Shown one piece after another: positions 1 to 7,851 of a stretch of 64,000 nucleotides of DNA. The position numbers were made by a program, and so were the translations under genes. The first letter of the stretch is position 1. Each line of letters opens with the position of its first letter. The notes below the pieces were generated by a model, which saw only the letters and a list, made by a program, of their open reading frames with translations, had not been told where the DNA came from and did no database searches. This DNA comes from an uncultured delta proteobacterium (lineage in GTDB: Bacteria; Myxococcota; Myxococcia; Myxococcales; 40CM-4-68-19): contig CAIWCD010000018.1 in NCBI GenBank assembly GCA_903911145.1, positions 151,681-215,680 on the forward strand, read 5' to 3'.

Positions 1-1140
<1,140 letters not shown>

Positions 1141-1159
1141 GGAGTGTTCTCGTCGAGCC

Positions 1160-1188
1160 TTACGCCTGCGCTCGCGACCGAGTAGAAT
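1160..1188 (+). promoter_or_regulatory. Candidate promoter, possibly leaderless
   Basis: TTACGC (1160-1165), a 17-base spacer and TAGAAT (1183-1188) resemble a sigma70-type promoter with a good -10 box. The downstream ATG at 1195 is only 6 bases past the -10 box and no Shine-Dalgarno sequence precedes it. The transcript would therefore start at or next to the start codon. The -35 match is weak. Confidence 0.35.
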
Positions 1189-1194
1189 GCGGCG

Positions 1195-1386
1195 ATGGAC
1201 GCGCTGCGACGCCACGACATCGAACTCGCCCGCGCGACGCCTCCCGAGGAGCGTGCGCGCCAGGCGCTCGAGGCGATGCGCACCGGGATTCGCTTGAAGC
1301 GCGCTGGCCTGCGCGCACGGCTGCCGAACGCGATGGACGAAGAGATCGAAGCTGAGCTGCGCCGCTGGCTCGAACGCAATGAGTGA
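1195..1386 (+). CDS. Small helical protein paired with a nucleotidyltransferase
   Basis: This ORF encodes 63 residues, rich in Arg, Glu and Ala and predicted helical, with no membrane segment. It overlaps the start of the next gene by 8 bases, so the two are probably translationally coupled. A small charged ORF directly before a GG...DxD nucleotidyltransferase is the layout of many two-gene toxin-antitoxin-like modules. I infer a partner or antitoxin-like role from position only; no family motif is recognisable. It could also be a conserved small protein of unrelated function. No clear ribosome-binding site is visible and the upstream TAGAAT box suggests a leaderless start. Confidence 0.6.
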   Translation: MDALRRHDIELARATPPEERARQALEAMRTGIRLKRAGLRARLPNAMDEEIEAELRRWLERNE

Positions 1387-1972
1387 GTCTTCGCCCGAGT
1401 CCGCGCTTGCGCTGGTCGCAGCTGAACTGTTGCGGCGCGGCCAGCCGTTCGCGTTGGTCGGAGGACTCGCTGTCTCAATCCGCGGCGAGGTCCGCTTCAC
1501 GCGCGACGTTGATCTCGCAATTGTCGTCGCCAGCGATGCTCAGACGGAAGCTCTCGTGCGCGACCTCGCGCCAGCTGGCTACTCGGTGCTCGCGCTCGTC
1601 GAGCAGGAGGAGCGTCATCGTCTCGCGACGGTTCGCCTGCGTTCGCCGAATGGGATCGTCATCGATCTGCTCGCGGCCAGCGCCGGGATTGAACGCGAGG
1701 TGGTGGAGCGCGCAGGTCCGATTGCCATCGAAGGGGCCGGCACGATTCCAGTGGCGCGCGCGGAGGAGCTCCTCGCGCTGAAGATTCTTTCGATGACCGA
1801 TGCGCGACCGAATGACCGCTCGGACGCTCTGTCGTTGCTCGCGGTGAATCCTGAACTCGACCTGCACGTCGTGCGCGACCTGCTTGCGCGCATCACGGAG
1901 CGTGGATTTCATCGCAACCAGGATCTCGCAGCGAAGCTCGCGGGCCTGCTCGCGCTGCGCTCTCTGCTTTAG
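1379..1972 (+). CDS. Nucleotidyltransferase (AbiEii/MNT-like fold)
   Basis: This 197-residue protein has the polymerase-beta-fold nucleotidyltransferase signature. GG at residues 28-29 is followed by D43 and D45 (FTRDVDLAI), with a third candidate metal-binding Asp at 96 (GIVIDLL). This places it with AbiEii, MNT or DUF6036-like enzymes, which transfer NMP groups to RNA, protein or small molecules; some are toxins or their antidotes. The substrate cannot be told from sequence. It overlaps the 63-residue ORF upstream and probably shares its promoter. Its TAG stop codon (1970-1972) lies inside the left terminal repeat of the palindromic element that follows, so the original C-terminus may have been altered by that insertion. 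Confidence 0.8.
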   Translation: MSESSPESALALVAAELLRRGQPFALVGGLAVSIRGEVRFTRDVDLAIVVASDAQTEALVRDLAPAGYSVLALVEQEERHRLATVRLRSPNGIVIDLLAASAGIEREVVERAGPIAIEGAGTIPVARAEELLALKILSMTDARPNDRSDALSLLAVNPELDLHVVRDLLARITERGFHRNQDLAAKLAGLLALRSLL

Positions 1973-2136
1973 AGCACATCTCATAACCCCTCCCGTCGCG
2001 CCGCCAGCCGATTCGAGGCGCAACGCCGCCTCTCTCCTCGTTGCCGTACCACTCGGTACGCCGCCTCGTCGTTCGTTGCGCTGCTTGCGTCTCGGCTGCG
2101 GAAACCGCTCGGTCCGGGGTTATGAGATGTGCTCTA
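1970..2136. mobile_element. MITE-like palindromic element, 167 bp
   Basis: A perfect 21-bp inverted repeat (1970-1990 and 2116-2136, TAGAGCACATCTCATAACCC plus C) bounds a 125-bp core. The core is itself an imperfect palindrome: AGCCGA, CGCAACG and CGTACC each recur in inverted order, with the hairpin CGTACC-ACTC-GGTACG at the centre. No ORF lies inside. TA at both outer edges is compatible with a TA target duplication, but it is also part of the repeat. This looks like a non-autonomous insertion element. It occupies the gap between two convergent genes and could also act as a two-way terminator. Confidence 0.75.
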
Positions 2137-2529
2137 GCCGCCCATCGGCGAGCAGAGCTCGACGAGGAAGCCGTCGAGATCGCGCACGTACGAGACGGTC
2201 TGGCCCCACGGCTTCTGCATGGGCGTAAGCGCGATCGTGGCGCCTGCTGCGACTGCGCGACGGAACGCGGCCTCGACGTCGCTCGTGACGAGCCCGACCT
2301 CTGCAGACGCGGCGCGATCGCTCAGTCGATTCGGCGCGACCAGCTTCGCGACGGGCGTGAACTGCTCGTTCGCAAATGCGAGCGCCGTCGTGCCCGTTTC
2401 CATCTCCGCGTACATCCCGCTCTCGTGGAGAAACCGCCGCGTGAGGCCGAATGCGCGCTCGTAGAACTCGACCGAGCGCGAGACATCGGGGACGTAGATG
2501 ATCAGGTAGCCAAGCTTGATGTCGGTCAT
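2134..2529 (-). CDS. VOC (glyoxalase/bleomycin-resistance) superfamily protein
   Basis: This 131-residue protein has a single pair of beta-alpha-beta-beta-beta modules. The first begins LGYLIIYVPDVSRSVEFYERAFG and the second ends with SYVRDLDGFLVELCSPM, with a conserved C-terminal Glu usual for metal binding. VOC proteins include glyoxalases, dioxygenases and antibiotic-binding proteins; nothing here fixes the substrate. The start ATG is at 2529. The TAG stop codon (2134-2136) lies in the right terminal repeat of the palindromic element, so the last residues may have been set by that insertion. It appears to be a single gene with no close operon partner. Confidence 0.85.
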   Translation of the reverse strand: MTDIKLGYLIIYVPDVSRSVEFYERAFGLTRRFLHESGMYAEMETGTTALAFANEQFTPVAKLVAPNRLSDRAASAEVGLVTSDVEAAFRRAVAAGATIALTPMQKPWGQTVSYVRDLDGFLVELCSPMGG

Positions 2530-2566
2530 GGAATGTCCCTCGAGCGTTGCGTTTCGGGATCGCTGG

Positions 2567-2598
2567 CTTGATTGGCTACACGCGTCCGCGCAATCAAG
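2567..2598. repeat. Short inverted repeat upstream of the VOC gene
   Basis: CTTGATTG (2567-2574) and CAATCAAG (2591-2598) are perfect 8-bp arms around a 16-base GC-rich loop. They lie in the 72-base gap between the VOC start and the stop of the small membrane-protein gene, both on the minus strand. This could be a terminator stem for the upstream gene or an operator for the VOC gene. There is no T-run. Confidence 0.35.
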
Positions 2599-2601
2599 CG
2601 G

Positions 2602-3099
2602 TCAGAGACTAGGGCTCGCTTGATTCGCTTTCGGTGCAAACATGGAAACTAGTTCCGGCACGGACTTGGTGTTCGCGAGAGTCTTCTTGAGCGTGAACAG
2701 CGGAAATGGACCGTTCACCAAGTGGAGAAATATTGCGTAGCCTCGCCCGCCAATGTCTCTGATTTCGAGCCGCTCGATCTCTGCGAACGATATGGTCTGC
2801 GCGATCGAACTTGCCGGAAAGAAACCTCGGGTGGTGAGCCGGATCTCGCGGAGAACGGTGTCGAAGATGACGAGGCGGCGCGGCGAGCCGAGCAGGACAT
2901 AGACGGCAACGGCAATGAAAAACGAGATGAACCAAGGGTTGTTCGTCCGGATCCCCAAGTGCCCGAGGAGCGCGACGCCGAACGCGAGCAGGGGAAATCC
3001 CGACCAGCGGCTGCGCCAGCTGAGAGCGCCCTCGCTCGTTCCATCAGGTCGGCGTGCAACAAAATGCATCGCGGGTGGGTAGGCCAACCGCTTGAGCAT
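2602..3099 (-). CDS. Small two-helix membrane protein, unknown function
   Basis: This 165-residue protein is not recognised as any named family. Two adjacent hydrophobic stretches (about residues 34-48 and 56-72, separated by GIRTNNPW) look like a transmembrane hairpin. They are followed by a soluble beta-rich domain of about 85 residues ([19 protein letters not shown]...). This layout is like small bPH/DUF304-type membrane proteins, but I see no diagnostic motif. Base composition is less GC-rich and codon use less biased than in neighbouring genes, which hints at later arrival. The ATG at 3099 has no strong ribosome-binding site; an internal ATG about 10 codons in is an alternative start. 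Confidence 0.6.
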   Translation of the reverse strand: MLKRLAYPPAMHFVARRPDGTSEGALSWRSRWSGFPLLAFGVALLGHLGIRTNNPWFISFFIAVAVYVLLGSPRRLVIFDTVLREIRLTTRGFFPASSIAQTISFAEIERLEIRDIGGRGYAIFLHLVNGPFPLFTLKKTLANTKSVPELVSMFAPKANQASPSL

Positions 3100-3149
3100 T
3101 TCAATTCGAAACTGATTTCGGTCGCGAGCGTCGTTTGCGCCGCCCTCTC

Positions 3150-3178
3150 TTGCGCCCGCGCCGCCCCTCTGCTAGATC
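3150..3178 (+). promoter_or_regulatory. Candidate rpsB-tsf promoter
   Basis: TTGCGC (3150-3155), a 17-base spacer and TAGATC (3173-3178) lie about 140 bases before the rpsB start, inside the 219-base intergenic region. The match is modest, but the spacing is ideal and nothing better is visible. The leader between it and rpsB could carry S2 autoregulation; I found no obvious structure to support that. Confidence 0.3.
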
Positions 3179-3318
3179 GCCGCGCCCCTCAATGCACAGA
3201 GAGGGCCGCGTCATTCGTGGCGCGAAATCACGCACACTTCCCGATCCGCACGGGGTTCCCAGGAGCATTCCGCTTCAGGGCCTGCGCGGGCGCGACGGAG
3301 GTGGAGGAGAAAAAAACG

Positions 3319-4326
3319 ATGTCTGAGAACACGCAAGTCGCTCCGGAAATGAAGGCAGCAATGGCCCCCGCGCAGGGCATCACCATGCGCCAGCTGCTCG
3401 AGGCGGGCGTTCACTTCGGCCACCAGACCAAGCGCTGGAACCCGAAGATGAAGCCGTACATCTTCGGCGCCCGCAACGGCATCTACATCGTCGATCTGCA
3501 GAAGACGGTGAAGCTCGCGCGCGAGGCGTTCAAGTTCGTCAGCGACATCTGCGCGCAGGGCGGCTCGGTGCTGTTCGTCGGCACCAAGAAGCAGGCGCAG
3601 GACACGGTCATCGAGGAGGCGAATCGCGCCGGGCAGTTCCACGTGACCACGCGCTGGCTGGGCGGCACGCTCACCAACTTCAAGACCATCAAGAGCGGCA
3701 TCGACCGCCTCAAGTCGCTCGAGAAGATGTCGACCGACGGGACGTTCGAGCGCCTGCCGAAGAAGGAAGTCGCGGTTCTCCAGGGCGAGATGGACAAGCT
3801 CAAGAAGAACATGGGCGGCATCCAGGAGATGTCGCGCCTGCCCGGCTGCCTCTTCGTGATCGACCCGAAGAAGGAAGAGATCGCGATCTCCGAGGCGACC
3901 CGTCTCGGCATTCCGATCGTCGGGCTCGTTGACACCAACTGCGATCCGTCGGGCATCGACCACGTCATCCCGGGCAACGACGACGCGATCCGCTCGATCC
4001 GTCTGTTCTGCGGCAAGATCGCGGACGCGGCCATCGAAGGGCGCGCACGCTACGTCGCGCACCACGGCAGCGAGGCCCAGGACAACAACGAGGCCGCGGC
4101 CGGTGATGACCGCGATGCAGCCAGCGAGCGTCGTCCGGGCCGTGGCGCCCGCGGTGCACGCAGCGGCCGTGGTGGTGCAGGTGGTGCGGGCGATACGCGC
4201 CGCGCTCCCGCTCGCCGCGAGGGTCCGGGACCGGACGTCGAAGTGGTCCGCAAGCCTTCGCTCAACGGCGAGGACAGCGTGGACGCCGCTGCCGCCGAGG
4301 GCACCGAGACGCCTGCCGAAGCGTAA
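3319..4326 (+). CDS. rpsB: 30S ribosomal protein S2
   Basis: S2 is part of the small ribosomal subunit, bound at the head-body junction. The core is typical: [48 protein letters not shown], and [26 protein letters not shown] chose the ATG at 3319 because GAGGAGA lies 8 bases upstream; the frame is open further upstream but without S2 similarity. The product is 335 residues, about 90 longer than the usual S2. The extra length is a C-terminal tail rich in Gly, Arg, Ala and acidic residues, probably disordered. A 23-residue N-terminal extension precedes the conserved start. tsf follows, as in most bacteria. Confidence 0.97.
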   Translation: MSENTQVAPEMKAAMAPAQGITMRQLLEAGVHFGHQTKRWNPKMKPYIFGARNGIYIVDLQKTVKLAREAFKFVSDICAQGGSVLFVGTKKQAQDTVIEEANRAGQFHVTTRWLGGTLTNFKTIKSGIDRLKSLEKMSTDGTFERLPKKEVAVLQGEMDKLKKNMGGIQEMSRLPGCLFVIDPKKEEIAISEATRLGIPIVGLVDTNCDPSGIDHVIPGNDDAIRSIRLFCGKIADAAIEGRARYVAHHGSEAQDNNEAAAGDDRDAASERRPGRGARGARSGRGGAGGAGDTRRAPARREGPGPDVEVVRKPSLNGEDSVDAAAAEGTETPAEA

Positions 4327-4347
4327 AGCCTTCGCGCAAGTCTCTTT

Positions 4348-4394
4348 CGGCCTCCGGCATTCACGGCACACCGCCGCTGAACGCCCGGAGGCCG
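4348..4394 (+). terminator. Hairpin between rpsB and tsf
   Basis: CGGCCTCCGG (4348-4357) and CCGGAGGCCG (4385-4394) are perfect 10-bp arms around a 27-base loop, followed by TTT. The position in the rpsB-tsf gap matches the attenuating terminator that in other bacteria adjusts tsf expression relative to rpsB. The T-run is short, so termination may be partial. Confidence 0.55.
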
Positions 4395-4419
4395 TTTCAT
4401 TCGAGTCGAATCCAGATAG

Positions 4420-4436
4420 TTTGCACTCAAACGATC
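4420..4436 (-). repeat. R1 dispersed repeat, copy 1 (half copy)
   Basis: TTTGCACTCAAACGATC lies in the rpsB-tsf gap, 54 bases before the tsf start. The same 17 bases occur inside hemF at 6519-6535. On the minus strand it reads GATCGTTTGAGTGCAAA, matching the first half of the full copy at 15584-15616. It is clearly AT-richer than its surroundings. Confidence 0.6.
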
Positions 4437-4490
4437 AACCGCTGGCCCGCTCCTGGCGCGGCCGGGCGAACACACGGATAGGAAACAGCA

Positions 4491-5153
4491 ATGGCTGAGA
4501 TCACGTCGGCAATGGTCAAGGAACTCCGCGAGAAGACCTCTGCGGGAATGATGGACTGCAAGAAGGCGCTCGAGGCGACGCAGGGCGATCTGACGAAGGC
4601 GATCGACTGGCTGCGCGAGAAGGGCCTCTCGACGGCGGCGAAGAAGTCGGGACGCTCGGCGACGGAGGGCATGGTCGGCCACTACATCCACATGGGCGGC
4701 AAGATCGGCGTGCTCGTCGAGGTGAACAGCGAGACCGACTTCACCGCGCGCAACGAGACGTTCCAGGCGCTCGTGAAGGACATCGCGATGCAGATCGCGG
4801 CGATGAATCCGCAGTACGTTCGGCGCGAGGAAGTTCCGGCCGAGGTGATCGAGAACGAGAAGAAGATCGCGCGCGTGCAGCTGCTCGAGTCGGGCAAGCC
4901 CGAGGCGATGCTGGAGAAGATCCTGCCGGGCAAGCTCGACAAGTTCTTCAAGGAGGTCTGCTTGATGGAGCAGATCTTCTTCAAGGATCCGAATGGCAAG
5001 AAGAGCGTGCAGGACGAGCTCACCGAGGTGATCGCGAAGATCGGCGAGAACATGACCGTGCGCCGCTTCACGCGCATGGCGCTCGGCGAGGGGCTCAAGA
5101 AGGAGGCGAAGGACTTCGCGGCGGAAGTGAGCGCGGCGGTCGCGGCGAGCTAG
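4491..5153 (+). CDS. tsf: Translation elongation factor Ts
   Basis: EF-Ts exchanges GDP for GTP on EF-Tu in the cytoplasm. The N-terminal UBA-like domain (residues 1-38, with LREKTSAGMMDCKKALEAT) and the core motif SETDFTARNE are clear. At 220 residues it has a single core repeat, shorter than the roughly 280-residue E. coli protein but similar to other one-repeat EF-Ts. The ATG at 4491 follows AGGAAA at proper spacing. It is downstream of rpsB after a hairpin and an R1 repeat copy, so it may have both read-through and its own transcription. Confidence 0.97.
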   Translation: MAEITSAMVKELREKTSAGMMDCKKALEATQGDLTKAIDWLREKGLSTAAKKSGRSATEGMVGHYIHMGGKIGVLVEVNSETDFTARNETFQALVKDIAMQIAAMNPQYVRREEVPAEVIENEKKIARVQLLESGKPEAMLEKILPGKLDKFFKEVCLMEQIFFKDPNGKKSVQDELTEVIAKIGENMTVRRFTRMALGEGLKKEAKDFAAEVSAAVAAS

Positions 5154-5175
5154 TCTCTACTTAGTGTTCGATGTA

Positions 5176-5391
5176 CACGAAGGGCGCGCTTGCCTCTCGG
5201 GGCGAGGCGCCTTTTGTGCTTCGGCGTGGTGGGCGGCCGGCGGATCCGATCCATTTTTCCGTGCTCGCTTCTCGGTCCCCGCAAGGGGGACCTGCGAGGC
5301 TGCGACGCGGCAAAAATGGATCGGACTCCCGCCGGCCTGTGTGGCCGAGCAACAGCGCGGCAAGATGCACGAGAGGCGAGCGTGCTTCGTG
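5176..5391. repeat. Long palindromic repeat (family B), about 216 bp
   Basis: This fills most of the 311-base gap after tsf, where I see no gene. The arms begin CACGAAG (5176-5182) and end CTTCGTG (5385-5391). Inner inverted blocks are GCCTCTCG/CGAGAGGC and TCCGATCCATTTTT/AAAAATGGATCGGA, and the apex is GGTCCCC-GCAA-GGGGGACC. A related copy in the opposite direction lies at 63498-63568: it shares a 14-base block (GCGTGGTGGGCGGC, here 5224-5237) and an 11-base block (CCGTGCTCGCT, here 5259-5269), with exactly 21 bases between them in both copies. It may serve as the tsf terminator. Confidence 0.7.
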
Positions 5392-5464
5392 ATGGCGCGT
5401 GGGATACGTGCTGAGGCGCGGCCTCCGGCTGGGGGACCGATCAAGAGCGGAAGGAGCGGGGTGG

Positions 5465-5833
5465 ATGGTGAAGAGCGTGGCGGAAAAGATGCTGCTCAAG
5501 CCGGGGCAGCGGGTGCGGATCGTTGGGGTACCCACGGATCTCGATGCGCTGTTTGTTGGTGTACCGCGGGCGAAGACGGCCGTGGCGGCCGAGGTGATTC
5601 TGCTCTTTGCCACGCAGCGTGCGGCACTGGAGAAGTCTCTCTCGACGCTGCTCGCGACGGCGCGCAAGAAGCGGATCTGGATTGCGTATCCGAAGGCGGG
5701 GCAGCTGGAGAGTGACTTGAATCGTGACCTGCTCCACGACGAACTGGAATCGTTGGGGTTCAAAGCATTTCGCCAGATCGCGCTGGATGCGGTCTGGAGC
5801 GCGTTGGCGTTTTCGGGGAGGGAGTCGGCATGA
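5465..5833 (+). CDS. DUF3052-like protein
   Basis: This 122-residue protein resembles the DUF3052 family, whose function is unknown. Visible features are the N-terminal KMLLKPGQRVRIVG strand, the central EVILLFATQRAALEKSL, and the C-terminal IWIAYPKAG...DLNRDLL...AVWSALAF, which corresponds to the family's PKk...DLnRd...DxxWSAlRF pattern. I chose the ATG at 5465 because the frame upstream is not conserved in character. Its stop overlaps the hemF start by 4 bases (ATGA), so the two are coupled. Two segments (5518-5530 and 5748-5769) resemble the R1 repeat; the second may be a true copy embedded in the gene. Confidence 0.7.
   Translation: MVKSVAEKMLLKPGQRVRIVGVPTDLDALFVGVPRAKTAVAAEVILLFATQRAALEKSLSTLLATARKKRIWIAYPKAGQLESDLNRDLLHDELESLGFKAFRQIALDAVWSALAFSGRESA
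5748..5769 (+). repeat. R1-like repeat copy inside the DUF3052-like gene
   Basis: AATCGTTGGGGTTCAAAGCATT matches the copy at 39822-39842 at 19 of 22 positions once that copy is extended by one base, although the two host genes are unrelated and the reading frames differ. Here it encodes ESLGFKAF. It corresponds to the GATCGTTTGA-type end of R1. Confidence 0.45.
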
Positions 5834-6777
5834 GCGAATTGCGCGAAGAGGTGGAGAGCTACTTTCGTGGTCTGCGTGATCGCATCTGCACGCGTCTGGG
5901 CGAGCTCGATGGCGGCGCGTTCGTGCGCACGTCGTGGGAGCGGGAGGGTGGCGGCGGCGGGGAGATGAGCGAGATTCGCGGTGCGCTGTTCGAGAAGGGC
6001 GGGTGCAATTTCTCGGCGGTGCGCGGCGGGCGATATCCGAGCGTGCCGAGTGTCGCGAGTGCGCAGGGGGAGGGGAGCACGGGCGCGCATGGAGCGGGCG
6101 CGGATGTCGCAAACCCGCGCCCAGCAAGGTCGGCAGAGGATCGCGCGCGCGACGATGCGGCGCTTGGGATCCTTCCGCCGCGGCCCGAAGAGCTGGCCGG
6201 AAAGGAGTTCTTCGCGACCGGCGTCTCGCTGGTGATCCATCCGCGCAATCCGTTCGTGCCCGTCGTGCATATGAACGTGCGCTATCTCGAAGTCGGCGGG
6301 CTGGGATGGTTCGGCGGCGGAACCGATCTGACGCCGTGCCGTCCATTTGCCGAGGACACCGCGCACTTCCATGCGACCTGCGAAAAGGCGCTCGCGCCTC
6401 ATGGCGCCGCGCTCTATCCGCGCTGTTCCCAGTGGGCGAAGGACTACTTCTTCATCGCGCATCGCAAGAGCGAGCGGGGCGTCGGCGGCATCTTCTTCGA
6501 CTACCTGCGCGGAACTCCTTTGCACTCAAACGATCTGCGCGCAGCCTTTTCCGTCGTGCAGAGCGTCGGCGATTCGTTTCTCGATGCCTACGCACCGCTC
6601 GTCGAGAAGCGGCGCGACACGCCTTACACAGAGGCGGAGCGGCAGGAGCAGCTGCGCTGGCGTGGGAGATATGTCGAGTTCAACCTCGTCTACGATCGCG
6701 GCACGATCTTCGGTCTCAAGACGGGCGGAAACGTCGAGGCGATCTTCATGTCGCTGCCGCCGCTGGTGAGCTGGTAG
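5830..6777 (+). CDS. hemF: Oxygen-dependent coproporphyrinogen III oxidase
   Basis: HemF converts coproporphyrinogen III to protoporphyrinogen IX with O2, a late step of haem synthesis in the cytoplasm. The conserved core is plain: FEKGGCNFS (54-62), the HMNVRY motif with H147, WFGGGTDLTP (160-169), H180, KDYFFIAHR with H211, and the C-terminal RYVEFNLVYDRGTIFGLKTGGN. At 315 residues it carries a Gly/Ala-rich insertion of about 45 residues (72-116) before the catalytic core. Residues 229-236 (TPLHSNDL), normally a variable loop, are encoded by an R1 repeat copy. It overlaps the upstream gene by ATGA and may follow its transcription. Confidence 0.95.
   Translation: MSELREEVESYFRGLRDRICTRLGELDGGAFVRTSWEREGGGGGEMSEIRGALFEKGGCNFSAVRGGRYPSVPSVASAQGEGSTGAHGAGADVANPRPARSAEDRARDDAALGILPPRPEELAGKEFFATGVSLVIHPRNPFVPVVHMNVRYLEVGGLGWFGGGTDLTPCRPFAEDTAHFHATCEKALAPHGAALYPRCSQWAKDYFFIAHRKSERGVGGIFFDYLRGTPLHSNDLRAAFSVVQSVGDSFLDAYAPLVEKRRDTPYTEAERQEQLRWRGRYVEFNLVYDRGTIFGLKTGGNVEAIFMSLPPLVSW
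6519..6535 (-). repeat. R1 dispersed repeat, copy inside hemF
   Basis: TTTGCACTCAAACGATC, identical over 17 bases to 4420-4436, lies in frame in hemF and codes for LHSND and flanking residues in a loop. Identity between an intergenic region and an enzyme loop argues for repeat insertion rather than protein conservation. Confidence 0.6.
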
Positions 6778-6799
6778 GCGGGCGTGGCTTTCGCTCTCA

Positions 6800-6829
6800 T
6801 TGACAGTCCTCTCTGGCACGCCCTACAAC
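6800..6829 (+). promoter_or_regulatory. Strong sigma70-type promoter for a leaderless deoC
   Basis: A perfect TTGACA (6800-6805), an 18-base spacer and TACAAC (6824-6829) stand just before deoC. The ATG at 6840 is only 10 bases past the -10 box and the intervening bases (GCCCCTCCTG) contain no Shine-Dalgarno sequence. This predicts a leaderless or nearly leaderless mRNA. Confidence 0.65.
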
Positions 6830-6839
6830 GCCCCTCCTG

Positions 6840-7751
6840 ATGGCTGACCAGCTCGACGAATTGGCCGACTTGATTGCGACTCGCGCTCTCGCACGCCTGC
6901 GTGGCGAGGCCGGCGGGCACGGGCACTCGCATTCGCACGCGGGGCAAGGCTCGAAAGAGGGCAGCGGCGGCGACTGCGTCACGCACGGTGGCTGCAACCC
7001 CTGCGAGGGCCGCGGCAGCTGCGGCGCGCGCTCGCTCGTCGAGGGCGGCGCCGTGCGACTCACGCCGATCAACATCCGCACCAGCAAGGACATCGCGCCG
7101 CTCATCGATCACACGCTGCTCAAGGCGGATGCGACGAGCGACGAGGTGATCAAGCTCTGCGACGAGGCGCGCAAGTACGGCTTCGCCACCGTCTGCGTGA
7201 ACTCCAGCAACGTCGGCCTCGCGGCGAGACAACTCGCCGGTTCGTCGACGAAGGCGATCGCGGTGATCGGCTTTCCCCTCGGCGCGGGCACCACGTCGTC
7301 GAAGGTGTTCGAGACGCGCGAGTCGGTCCGCTGCGGCGCGGGCGAGATCGACATGGTGATCAACATCGGCGCGCTCAAGAGCAAGGATTACGTGCTCGTC
7401 GAACACGACATCCGCGCGGTCGTCGATGCGGCGCGGCCTGCACCGGTCAAGGTGATCCTCGAGACCGGCAGCCTCACGCGCGACGAGAAGATCATCGCCT
7501 GCGCGCTCTCGAAGGCGGCGGGCGCTGCGTTCGTCAAGACCTCGACCGGCTTCGGCACGGGCGGCGCAACGGCAGACGACATCGCGCTCATGCGCGCCAT
7601 CGTCGGTGACACCGTCGGGGTGAAGGCCTCGGGTGGCGTGCGCACGACGGAAGACGCGCAGAAGATGATCCAGGCGGGCGCCAATCGAATCGGCGCGTCT
7701 GCGAGCATCGCGATCGTCACCGGGACAAAGCCGGGCGCGAGCAAGTACTAG
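6840..7751 (+). CDS. deoC: Deoxyribose-phosphate aldolase with metal-binding-like N-terminus
   Basis: DeoC cleaves 2-deoxyribose 5-phosphate to glyceraldehyde 3-phosphate and acetaldehyde in nucleoside breakdown. The catalytic domain starts near residue 85 (LIDHTLLK) and has D171 in DMVINIG, K204 in VKVILETG, the Schiff-base K233 in FVKTSTGF, and K262 in VKASGGVRT. The first 80 residues are unusual: a helix, a His cluster (H27, H29, H31, H33), then Cys/His (C46, H49, C52, C55, C61) in a Gly-rich stretch that could bind a metal. Most DeoC proteins lack this. The enzyme lies next to deoB, its pathway partner, and about 3 kb from a nucleoside-like ABC transporter operon. Confidence 0.95.
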   Translation: MADQLDELADLIATRALARLRGEAGGHGHSHSHAGQGSKEGSGGDCVTHGGCNPCEGRGSCGARSLVEGGAVRLTPINIRTSKDIAPLIDHTLLKADATSDEVIKLCDEARKYGFATVCVNSSNVGLAARQLAGSSTKAIAVIGFPLGAGTTSSKVFETRESVRCGAGEIDMVINIGALKSKDYVLVEHDIRAVVDAARPAPVKVILETGSLTRDEKIIACALSKAAGAAFVKTSTGFGTGGATADDIALMRAIVGDTVGVKASGGVRTTEDAQKMIQAGANRIGASASIAIVTGTKPGASKY

Positions 7752-7813
7752 CGAGGCAGCGCGCGCTCGCAAGTCCGCACTGGGCGCGGCTCTGCGCGAT
7801 TCTTGTCGCGCTG

Positions 7814-7834
7814 ATGATTGCCGTTCAAACGATC
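7814..7834 (-). repeat. R1 dispersed repeat, copy upstream of deoB
   Basis: ATGATTGCCGTTCAAACGATC lies 17 bases before the deoB start in the deoC-deoB gap. On the minus strand, GATCGTTTGAACGGCAATCAT matches GATCGTTTGAACACCAATAAT of the copy at 43963-43995 at 18 of 21 positions. Confidence 0.6.
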
Positions 7835-7851
7835 TGTCGGAGAGCTCTCCC

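Noticed and set aside
2722..3318. N-terminal extension of S2 by about 200 residues
   Set aside because: The upstream part shows no S2 similarity and runs antisense through the small membrane-protein gene. A ribosome-binding site precedes 3319.
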